A stretch of 25,764 nucleotides of DNA from an uncultured Clostridia bacterium (GTDB lineage: Bacteria > Bacillota > Clostridia > UBA1381): assembly GCA_905236685.1 (NCBI GenBank), contig CAJOPD010000067.1, positions 1 through 25,764 on the forward strand, read 5' to 3'. Every line of letters begins with the position of its first letter. Positions within the stretch are counted from its first letter, which is position 1. Below the pieces are notes generated by a model. It was given only the letters and a program-made list of their open reading frames with translations, made no database searches and was not told the DNA's origin. Made by a program: the position numbers and the translations under genes. Below are positions 1 to 6,231 of this stretch, in pieces.

Positions 1-7
1 AAAAAAA

Positions 8-45
8 TTGACGAGCTTGAAAGTGCCTGCTACACTTGTATATAG
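8..45 (+). promoter_or_regulatory. Possible promoter region of the recombinase gene
   Basis: Two overlapping sigma-A-like combinations can be read: TTGACG (8-13) with TACACT (31-36) at 17 bases, and TTGAAA (17-22) with TATATA (39-44) at 16 bases. Neither is close to consensus, and the second leaves a leader of only about 10 bases before ATG 62. The sequence starts only 61 bases before the gene, so real control elements may lie outside. Confidence 0.3.
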
Positions 46-61
46 AAAGTAGGTGTCATTT

Positions 62-1939
62 ATGGATTTATTAAAAGTAAGGCGTCTTTTGGATGTAGGA
101 AAAAGTATTTTTGATATTGAGCTTCGCGTTGTTTATTATGCAAGAGTATCTACCGACAGAGATGAACAGCTCAATTCCCTTGAAAATCAGACAAGTTATT
201 ACGAAAATCTAATTAAATCAAATAAAAATTGGACTTTTGCAGGCGGTTACATTGATGAGGGTATCAGTGGTACAAGCGTAAATAAGCGCGAAGAATTTTT
301 AAGAATGATTGATGACGGTATGGATGAAAAATTCGACTTGATTATCACCAAAGAAATAAGCCGTTTCTCCCGTTCAACTCTTGATAGTATAAAATACACA
401 CAAGACCTGTTAAATCACGGTGTGGGCGTGTTTTTTCAATCTGATAATATCAATACGCTCTATTCCGATTCGGAGCTTCGTTTGACAATTATGGCTTCGC
501 TTGCTCAAGATGAAATGAGAAGATTATCCGAAAGAGTAAAATTTGGAATGAGGCAAGCCTATGAAAGCGGAAAGATTTTGGGTACAAATAATCTTTACGG
601 TTATAAAAAACAAGACTGTAAACTCGTTATTGATGAGGAAACAGCTCCGTTTATAAGAGATTTATATTCGTTATATGCTTCGGGGAAATACGGATTTCGT
701 ACAATAACAAGAAAGCTGACTGAGCTTGGTTACAGAAATCAGCAAGGAAAAGAATTAAATCCGGGTACATTGAGGCAAATACTTATGAATCCGAAATACA
801 AAGGTTATTATCACGGCAGACTTACCGAAAGCAACAACTATCGTGATAAAAAAAGCATAAAGCTCCCTGAAGCAGAGCATTTACTTTATAAAGACGAGGA
901 CATTCCCGCAATCGTAAGTGAAGAATTATGGGAACGTGCAAATGCTATTTTGAGAGAGCGTGAAATAAAGTATAAGAAAAAAAGCAGTGGAACACAAAGC
1001 CGTTTTCCATACAGCGGTAAAATTAAATGTGAAGAACACGGAACCTTTTATTATCGGAAAATGTGGAAAGACAGAAAAGTTCCTCAAGAAGGTTGGTGCT
1101 GCAAGGTTTATCTTGCAAAAGGCAGAAAGGAATGTAAATCACCACATTTATATACAAGGGATTTGGACGCGATTCTCACGAAAATCGGTGAGGATATTCT
1201 TGAAAACAAAGATAAATACCAATCTGATATAGACGAGCTTCTTTCCATGTACGCCGAAACAGCTCCGACAAAGGTTGATTATGCAAACGATATAAAAAAG
1301 CTATCCGGAGAAATAGCAAAGATCGGAGCAAAGAAAGATAAAATTCTTGAGCTATACACGGACGATGACATTTCAAAGGATGAGTATCTTGAAACAAAAA
1401 ACAAGCTGAATGCCGAGCTTGAAAAACTAACAAAAAAAATTGAAACAATAAAAAAAGAACAAGCTGATTCAAGCGACCAAACTTTGCTTTTAGAAGAAGT
1501 GCGCAAAGAACTCTGTGATATTCAGGCAAGCAAAAAATCCGCATTAGAGGTTGCTCAAAATATGTTAAAAGAGATTACTGTTCTCAAGGAAAGCACCGAA
1601 AAATGCGTGAAAATCCGCATAGATATGAAGTTTCCCAAGACCGAGCAAGTGAGCATTATAAAGCCCTTCATTTTGTATGGTGATACAGAGGTCAGCCCCA
1701 TTGTCGGTACCGAAAAGCAGTCGCAGGAGCTTGTGCATTATCTTTTGGACGAATTCAAAAACGACCCGTCAAAAATATGGGAGTCAAACATTTTCGGAAA
1801 ATCGCTTTACGAGCTTGTAAATGAAAGCGTTAAGGGCAAGCTCAGCAAAATGCCCGATGAGGCTCGGCAAAAGCTGGCGTCAACGCTTGAACGGATTATA
1901 AATGAGGGAAGCGGTGGTCTTATTTGCATAATTTTATAA
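62..1939 (+). CDS. Large serine recombinase fused in frame to the SpoIVA C-terminus
   Basis: Serine-type site-specific recombinase of the kind that moves integrative elements and phages in Firmicutes. In the translation from ATG 62 (625 aa) I see a resolvase catalytic domain with YARVST (catalytic Ser about 30) and the FDLIITKEISRFSR block, then a recombinase DNA-binding domain (about 185-290), a Cys-rich zinc ribbon (about 315-365), and a Lys/Glu-rich coiled coil (about 405-500). From about residue 541 the sequence changes to the SpoIVA C-terminus (DTEVSPIVGTEKQS through the terminal GGLICIIL), so the recombinase borrows spoIVA's stop codon. ATG 62 is preferred over GTG 53 because AGTAGG lies about 7 bases before it and nothing suitable precedes the GTG. 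The recombinase part is AT-richer than the genes that follow. Recombinase identity is very secure. Whether the chimera is active as a recombinase is inferred from its complete domain set. Confidence 0.9.
   Translation: MDLLKVRRLLDVGKSIFDIELRVVYYARVSTDRDEQLNSLENQTSYYENLIKSNKNWTFAGGYIDEGISGTSVNKREEFLRMIDDGMDEKFDLIITKEISRFSRSTLDSIKYTQDLLNHGVGVFFQSDNINTLYSDSELRLTIMASLAQDEMRRLSERVKFGMRQAYESGKILGTNNLYGYKKQDCKLVIDEETAPFIRDLYSLYASGKYGFRTITRKLTELGYRNQQGKELNPGTLRQILMNPKYKGYYHGRLTESNNYRDKKSIKLPEAEHLLYKDEDIPAIVSEELWERANAILREREIKYKKKSSGTQSRFPYSGKIKCEEHGTFYYRKMWKDRKVPQEGWCCKVYLAKGRKECKSPHLYTRDLDAILTKIGEDILENKDKYQSDIDELLSMYAETAPTKVDYANDIKKLSGEIAKIGAKKDKILELYTDDDISKDEYLETKNKLNAELEKLTKKIETIKKEQADSSDQTLLLEEVRKELCDIQASKKSALEVAQNMLKEITVLKESTEKCVKIRIDMKFPKTEQVSIIKPFILYGDTEVSPIVGTEKQSQELVHYLLDEFKNDPSKIWESNIFGKSLYELVNESVKGKLSKMPDEARQKLASTLERIINEGSGGLICIIL
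1674..1687. other. Candidate attachment-site core at the recombinase/spoIVA junction
   Basis: A perfect 5-base dyad, TGTAT-GGTG-ATACA, is centred on GT at 1680-1681. It falls exactly where the protein changes from recombinase to SpoIVA sequence, since the first SpoIVA-like codon is GAT at 1682. Large serine recombinases cut imperfect dyads at a central dinucleotide, so this is the natural candidate for the crossover. The position is inferred from the protein junction. The partner site at the far end of the element is not in the window. Confidence 0.45.
1682..1939 (+). pseudogene. spoIVA: 3' fragment of spoIVA (last 85 codons), separated from its 5' part
   Basis: SpoIVA is the ATPase that polymerises on the forespore surface to form the base of the spore coat and is usually about 490 residues. 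Only the C-terminal 85 residues are here, recognisable by EVSPIVGTEKQS, the LLDEF..DPSKIWESNIFGKSL block, the MPDEARQKL helix and the family's GGLICII ending. The Walker A GTPase-like N-terminal domain is absent. It would lie beyond the other end of the inserted element, to the left of the window. The frame is open and well preserved, and base composition matches the downstream chromosome, not the recombinase. This fits a recent or functionally maintained interruption better than an old decayed gene. Whether it is a true pseudogene or a gene restored by excision cannot be decided from this window. Confidence 0.85.
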
Positions 1940-2601
1940 AAATTTCTCTTGCCGCCGTATGCGCCCTCCTCCTGTCCGCTTGCGGAAATGGAGTTAAAAT
2001 CGACACTATTGACAATTCCTACTCCTCCGACACCGTAACGGCGAATATAAAAATACCGCAAATTAAGGGGCTTTCGAGCCGCGACTTTGAAACCTCGATA
2101 AATGACGAGTTTTCCTCCGTTACCGAGGAGCTTCTAAAAAAATGGAAACCGCTTGCGGCGGAAACGGGGGAGCAGTCGCTTTTTGATATGAGTACAACGG
2201 CGCATTTTAACAGAAACGGGCTTTTATCTCTCGTCACCGATTACGAATACTTTGCGAGAAAGGCTCACAAAAACAGTTTCCGCATAGCAAAAAATATAGA
2301 TACCTCCGCCTGCTGCGAGCTGTCCCTTTCCGATTTGTTTGACGGCGACAGCTACATTGACGCGTTAAACGCTATGCTGACCGACGCCGCCCGAGCCGCT
2401 CCCGAAAAATATGCTGATTTATGGGCAAAGCCGAAAATTCTGCAAAATCAGGGCTTTTATATCGACGGCGAAAATCTTGTTTTGTTCTATCCGCCGTATG
2501 AGCTTTCCTATTACGAGCGCGGTTTTGTGGAAATTCCCGTTCCGCTTGAAGAGCTTTTGACATATATGAAACCGCAGTACCGCGAGATTTTTGCGGGATA
2601 A
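1924..2601 (+). CDS. Lipoprotein with DUF3298/RsiV-like domain
   Basis: Secreted, membrane-anchored lipoprotein of 225 aa. The N-terminus is a short positively charged stretch, a hydrophobic core and a lipobox LLSAC with the lipidated Cys at 20. The C-terminal half ends in a YPPYELSYYERGFVEIPVP-type segment, typical of DUF3298 (often paired with DUF4163), the fold also found in the extracytoplasmic part of the anti-sigma factor RsiV. There is no N-terminal cytoplasmic anti-sigma domain, so an RsiV role is not supported and the function is unknown. The start is TTG, 16 bases inside the end of spoIVA, with a G-rich stretch (GAAGCGGTGG) just upstream serving as binding site, so translation is probably coupled to spoIVA or to the chimera. 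A terminator follows directly. Confidence 0.75.
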   Translation: MHNFIKISLAAVCALLLSACGNGVKIDTIDNSYSSDTVTANIKIPQIKGLSSRDFETSINDEFSSVTEELLKKWKPLAAETGEQSLFDMSTTAHFNRNGLLSLVTDYEYFARKAHKNSFRIAKNIDTSACCELSLSDLFDGDSYIDALNAMLTDAARAAPEKYADLWAKPKILQNQGFYIDGENLVLFYPPYELSYYERGFVEIPVPLEELLTYMKPQYREIFAG

Positions 2602-2627
2602 AAAAAGAGCATTTTGCTCTTTTTTTC
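2601..2627 (+). terminator. Rho-independent terminator after the lipoprotein gene
   Basis: The stem AAAAAGAGCA/TGCTCTTTTT closes a very short loop and is followed by a T run. It begins at the stop codon of the lipoprotein gene and ends the spoIVA-lipoprotein transcript. Confidence 0.75.
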
Positions 2628-2656
2628 TTGCTATACTGCGGAAAATGATATATAAT
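2628..2656 (+). promoter_or_regulatory. Sigma-A-type promoter for the DUF2752-CpXC pair
   Basis: TTGCTA (2628-2633) and a perfect TATAAT (2651-2656) are 17 bases apart. The expected transcription start is about 2662-2664, at or just before the GTG at 2665, so the first gene may be translated from an almost leaderless message. Confidence 0.6.
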
Positions 2657-2664
2657 ACTTTACG

Positions 2665-2970
2665 GTGAAATATATGCTGAGAATTTTTTCCTGCCCGATA
2701 TACCGCATATTCGGCATACCGTGTGCCGCCTGCGGAATTACGCGCGCATACCGTTTATTTTTTACGGGGCATTTTAAGGACGCATTTTTAATGCACCCGC
2801 TTTTTCTTCTGCCCTTGATTTTTCTTTTTAAAAAATTCAGAAAAAAATGGATTGTTTTTGCGGTTATGGGCATATTTTTGGCAGTTTATATAATCAGGTT
2901 TCGGCTTCTTTTTCCGACCGTACCGCCCTTTAATTACAATTACAACAGCTTTATTGGAGGATTAAAATGA
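2665..2970 (+). CDS. Small membrane protein, DUF2752 family
   Basis: A 101-residue protein with the DUF2752 signature CP-x(n)-GIPCAACGITRAY near the N-terminus, a HP-x-F segment, and two hydrophobic stretches (about 46-56 and 62-80) that should span the membrane. The family is common in Firmicutes and Bacteroidetes and has no established function. The start is uncertain: GTG 2665 is the longest, ATG 2674 is three codons in, and neither has a Shine-Dalgarno sequence, since the promoter's -10 element lies only 8 bases before the GTG. The gene overlaps the next one by 4 bases (ATGA), so the two are translated together. Confidence 0.65.
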   Translation: MKYMLRIFSCPIYRIFGIPCAACGITRAYRLFFTGHFKDAFLMHPLFLLPLIFLFKKFRKKWIVFAVMGIFLAVYIIRFRLLFPTVPPFNYNYNSFIGGLK

Positions 2971-3638
2971 GTATTAGCATTAAGGAAACAATAAAATGCC
3001 CCGCTTGCAGCGAGCAGTCCGAGCTTACGGTATGGCAATCGGTAACCGTTGCGGACAGCCCCGATTTGAAGGCGGACCTGCTTAAAGGCAAGCTGAATAT
3101 GTTTACCTGCGGCGCTTGCGGGCAAAAAGCGCTTTTTCCGTCACCCATTTTATATGCGGACGACGAAAAAAAGCTGGTAATTTCCTTCTCACCGCAAGAG
3201 GACGGGGCAAAAAAACTTGAAGTTTTTGAGGAAATAAAAAAGTCCTCCAAAAAGTCAGGAGAACTTAAAAACTATCCCGATTACAATCTGCGGTTTGTGA
3301 CTTCTTATAACGAGCTTTTGGAAAAAATCCTGATTTTTGACAGCGGTTTTTCCGACAAGGTTATCGAGGTTATCAAGCTTCTTGTTTTAATGCAGGACAG
3401 CGAAAAAATGGCGCAAAGAACCTGTATGTTCGGGAAATCCGACGGCTCGGAAATCGAATTTTTGGTACAGGACAAGCGCGAAAACCAGCTTTATACCTCG
3501 CGTGTACCGCTTTCCACCTATGAAACGCTCAAAACCCAGCTTAAAAACAGCGGGGTAAAATACAAAAGCTTTGACTGGGAGATGGTTGACCGCGCCTATG
3601 CCGAAACGCTTCTGCGCGGCGCCAACAACATTCTTTAA
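2967..3638 (+). CDS. CpXC-domain zinc-ribbon protein
   Basis: A 223-residue soluble protein. Residues 1-65 match the CpXC domain: CPAC (11-14), a long middle with DLKADLLKGKLNMF, then CGAC (48-51), giving two Cys pairs that probably bind zinc. The remaining 150 residues are helical and charged and I do not recognise them. It has a strong site (GGAGG) and overlaps the DUF2752 gene by 4 bases. The family occurs in many gut Firmicutes without known function. Its stop codon overlaps that of rsmA on the other strand, and no terminator separates the two. Confidence 0.7.
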   Translation: MSISIKETIKCPACSEQSELTVWQSVTVADSPDLKADLLKGKLNMFTCGACGQKALFPSPILYADDEKKLVISFSPQEDGAKKLEVFEEIKKSSKKSGELKNYPDYNLRFVTSYNELLEKILIFDSGFSDKVIEVIKLLVLMQDSEKMAQRTCMFGKSDGSEIEFLVQDKRENQLYTSRVPLSTYETLKTQLKNSGVKYKSFDWEMVDRAYAETLLRGANNIL

Positions 3639-4486
3639 AAGAGCTCCCCGATTTTGTCAGCAATCTTTGCAAATTCAGAAAGCCCAAGTCTTTCACCGCG
3701 CACCGCAGGGTTAATGCCAAGCTCCGACAGCATTGCCGAAAGTGCGCTTTTTTCTATGCCAAAACCGCTTGCAAGGCAGTTTGACAGCGTTTTTCTGCGG
3801 TGCAGAAATGCCGATTTTACCACCTTGAAAAACAACTTTTCGTCCTTTACCGAAACGGCCGGAGCGTCCAAAACCTCCATACACAAAACGGCGGAATCCA
3901 CCTTCGGCGCAGGATAAAAGCTTGACGCGGGCACCCTTTCCACAATTCTCGGTTTTGTATAAAAATTGCAAAGAACGCTTATTGCACCGTATTCCTTTGT
4001 GCCTGTTTCGGCGACTATCCGCTCCGCGACCTCCTTCTGCACCATTACAACAATGTTTTTTACGGGCAGTTTTGCCTCAATTATGCTTGTTATTATCGGC
4101 GTTGTGATGTAGTAGGGAAGATTTGCGGCTATGCTTATTTTTTTGCCGCCGAACTCATCTTTTATGAGCGCATTTGCGTCCATTTTGAGAAAATCGCCCT
4201 CAATTATTTTTACATTATCACAGCTCTCCAAGGTGTATTCAAGCACAGGAATAAGCCGTTTGTCGATTTCAACCGAAACCACTTTTTTAGCCTGTTCGGA
4301 CAGTTTTTTTGTAAGAACGCCAAAGCCTGCGCCTATTTCCAATACCCCATCTTTTATCTGCGCCGCGTCAACTATTTTTTCCAGCACGGCGCTGTCCAAC
4401 AGGAAATTCTGCCCCAGCCCTTTTGAAAAGCCAAAATTGAATTTCCGTTCTATTTCCCTTATTGTTTTAACATTTGTCAGTTCCAT
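3635..4486 (-). CDS. rsmA: 16S rRNA dimethyladenosine transferase RsmA (KsgA)
   Basis: SAM-dependent enzyme that dimethylates the two adjacent adenines in the 3'-terminal hairpin of 16S rRNA during small-subunit maturation. The 283-residue length is normal. Visible motifs are GQNFLLD (25-31), the SAM-binding LEIGAGFGVLT (49-59), acidic VEID (72-75), GDF (97-99), and catalytic NLPYYITTP (122-130), followed by the C-terminal helical domain. A GGAG sits about 8 bases before the ATG. It lies 43 bases downstream of the yabE-like gene, the order known from Bacillus (yabE-rnmV-rsmA), but the rnmV gene normally between them is absent. Confidence 0.96.
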   Translation of the reverse strand: MELTNVKTIREIERKFNFGFSKGLGQNFLLDSAVLEKIVDAAQIKDGVLEIGAGFGVLTKKLSEQAKKVVSVEIDKRLIPVLEYTLESCDNVKIIEGDFLKMDANALIKDEFGGKKISIAANLPYYITTPIITSIIEAKLPVKNIVVMVQKEVAERIVAETGTKEYGAISVLCNFYTKPRIVERVPASSFYPAPKVDSAVLCMEVLDAPAVSVKDEKLFFKVVKSAFLHRRKTLSNCLASGFGIEKSALSAMLSELGINPAVRGERLGLSEFAKIADKIGELF

Positions 4487-4529
4487 TTTTTATCTCCAAG
4501 AAAATGAGGATGTAAAAAACACCCTCAAA

Positions 4530-5594
4530 TCAGTCTAAAATATAAACTATTGCCGACCTTCTGCCGAAACGGACACATTCGCTTTCAGAATTGTAGAAAA
4601 GGTCAATTTTATTGCCCTTTATCGCGCCGCCCGTATCGCCCGCGACACAATAACCGTAGGTCCAGCTCTTGCCATCATCTGTTGACTCGACATAAAGCCT
4701 TGTTCCAAGCGGTATCACCTTTGGGTCAACGGCAATTACTCCGTATTGCGCCGCCCTTCCCGATGCGGTTTTGTTGCCCGATGAATCGGTATATGCGGTA
4801 GCCGTTACCGTCAGCTTTTTAGAGTAGCTCAATGATTTCCCCGAGCTTGCCGCTACAACTTTTTTCCCGTTTCCGCTCTTTGCCGCCTCGCTTGTTCCTA
4901 CCGCAACAATCTGCGTCACAGGCTTTTTAATGGTGGTTTCGGAAACAAGCTCACGCTTTACCTCTATTCCGTTTTCGGTCGTAACATTATACACGGCACG
5001 CTTTAAGCCGTTCTGCCCTTTTGTTTTTACTCTTGTACTGCCCTTTTTCAAGGAGCTGTCCGAAACCTCTTTTGAGGTGAAGGGTATTTCCTTATCGACA
5101 GTTATCGTTCTTTCTGCCACGCGGAAAATGCTCACGCTCATATCTTCCTGAACTTCCGCGTCCAAGGACGGCTCGACACGGTCTGTTATATCAACCGAAA
5201 CGCCTGCCTCCTCAAAAGCCTCACGCACCGTTTTCTTTGTTGTGGTTATTATTTCAACATTTCCGTCAACAGACAGGGTAAAGTTTCTGCCCTTCCTTAT
5301 TATAAGCCGCGCTCCGTCATAAAGCTCATCTTCGGGGAGCATACTAAGCTTATCAAACTCGCCTGTTATTATATTGTTCTCTTCAAGAAATTCCGAAACA
5401 GTGTCCTGCCTTGTTGTAAATTTTTGTGTATTCTCGCTGTCCGCAAAGGCGTCTACCAAAACAAGCGTAACCTTTTTTGCCTTCATATCAAAAACAGCAC
5501 CGGTGAGTAGTGTAAGTATGCCCGTCAGCATAAATACGGCAATAATAACAGAAATTATTCTCTGCTTTTTACTGCCTTGTTTATTAAGCAACAT
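4530..5594 (-). CDS. yabE: YabE-like cell-wall protein: DUF348, G5 and 3D domains
   Basis: Exported cell-wall-associated protein of 354 aa, probably a peptidoglycan-cleaving enzyme. Residues 13-35 form a signal anchor. Two DUF348 (ubiquitin-like) repeats follow (about 41-85 and 105-150), then a G5 domain (about 155-230), a Ser/Gly/Lys linker, and a C-terminal 3D domain with its three Asp at D290 (AVDPKVIPLGT), D320 (AGDTGG) and D331 (KIDLFY). The 3D fold is shared with MltA-type lytic transglycosylases. AGGAGG precedes the ATG, and a perfect sigma-A promoter lies just upstream. The neighbouring rsmA reproduces the Bacillus yabE context, which supports the symbol. The substrate is inferred from the family. 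Confidence 0.85.
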   Translation of the reverse strand: MLLNKQGSKKQRIISVIIAVFMLTGILTLLTGAVFDMKAKKVTLVLVDAFADSENTQKFTTRQDTVSEFLEENNIITGEFDKLSMLPEDELYDGARLIIRKGRNFTLSVDGNVEIITTTKKTVREAFEEAGVSVDITDRVEPSLDAEVQEDMSVSIFRVAERTITVDKEIPFTSKEVSDSSLKKGSTRVKTKGQNGLKRAVYNVTTENGIEVKRELVSETTIKKPVTQIVAVGTSEAAKSGNGKKVVAASSGKSLSYSKKLTVTATAYTDSSGNKTASGRAAQYGVIAVDPKVIPLGTRLYVESTDDGKSWTYGYCVAGDTGGAIKGNKIDLFYNSESECVRFGRRSAIVYILD

Positions 5595-5621
5595 TTTACT
5601 ATCCTCCTATGATACCGTAAC

Positions 5622-5650
5622 ATTATACAGTTATGATATGTATTTGTCAA
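5622..5650 (-). promoter_or_regulatory. Consensus sigma-A promoter of the yabE-rsmA operon
   Basis: On the minus strand, TTGACA (5645-5650) and TATAAT (5622-5627) are separated by exactly 17 bases, both perfect matches. The start site should be about 5615, leaving a 20-base leader that contains AGGAGG. Confidence 0.88.
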
Positions 5651-5750
5651 GGAATTTATTACAAAATTGTTGCATTTTACCTAATTCCACGGGGGTTTTT
5701 TAGCAGATTTTGGCTTTGATTTGGTGGATTTATACTAAAAATGTCGAATT

Positions 5751-5850
5751 AAAAGGGGATTGAAATCGTTCGTTTTTGCCTTGATTTTTGACCTTTTGGG
5801 CAAGAATTTCTCTTAAAATGCCCGTTTTTGTATAAAATCCCCTTGATTTG
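5751..5850. other. Nested inverted repeats in an intergenic region
   Basis: The gap 5651-5933 has no gene on either strand. Within it, AAGGGGATT (5753-5761) pairs with AATCCCCTT (5836-5844). Inside that, GGGCA (5798-5802) pairs with TGCCC (5819-5823), closing a small AAGA/TCTT hairpin. Short direct repeats also occur (CCTTGATTT near 5779 and 5841, CGTTTTTG near 5771 and 5824). This could be a structured leader of the plus-strand gene at 5934, a small RNA, or chance in AT-rich sequence. I recognise no riboswitch family. Confidence 0.3.
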
Positions 5851-5933
5851 CCAATAATAACGGACAAGATACCTTTTTAAAAAATGTTACAAAACTATTA
5901 ACAATATATAGTTGTTGAAAGGAGTTTTTTTAT

Positions 5934-6197
5934 ATGAAAAACACAACTCATAGGGTAGTAATATTAAATAATGTAAAGTCGGAAATTATTTCTCAGGCGA
6001 TACTGATTTTGAAAAATCCCGACAGCGTTTGCGAATCCGCCGTTTTGGAGGAGGCGGAGAGAGTTGTGGAAAAATATATGCAAAACAGCCTTCCCGACAC
6101 CGAAAAAGAGAGCGGAGGATTTATGGTTTCTTTTATTGCCGCCGCCGCGGTCATATTTGCGGGGCTTTGCGTTTTTGCCGTCTTTAAAATTTTTTGA
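5934..6197 (+). CDS. Small membrane protein of unknown function
   Basis: An 87-residue protein that I do not recognise. Residues 1-62 are polar and mostly helical, with RVVILNNVKSEIISQAILIL near the start. Residues 64-86 are one strongly hydrophobic segment, so it looks tail-anchored with the N-terminus in the cytoplasm. A good Shine-Dalgarno (AAAGGAG) lies 9 bases before the ATG, and a strong terminator follows 3 bases after the stop, so this is a stand-alone transcribed gene. No clear sigma-A promoter is visible upstream. It is probably real because of these signals and its codon use, but its role is open. Confidence 0.65.
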   Translation: MKNTTHRVVILNNVKSEIISQAILILKNPDSVCESAVLEEAERVVEKYMQNSLPDTEKESGGFMVSFIAAAAVIFAGLCVFAVFKIF

Positions 6198-6200
6198 ACG

Positions 6201-6231
6201 AAAAAAAAGCGCCCTTGCGGGCGCTTTTTTT
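6201..6231. terminator. Bidirectional terminator between the small membrane gene and rnhA
   Basis: The GC-rich stem GCGCCC-TTGC-GGGCGC has an A run on its left and a T run on its right, so it works for both converging genes. Its right end touches the rnhA stop codon. Confidence 0.88.
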
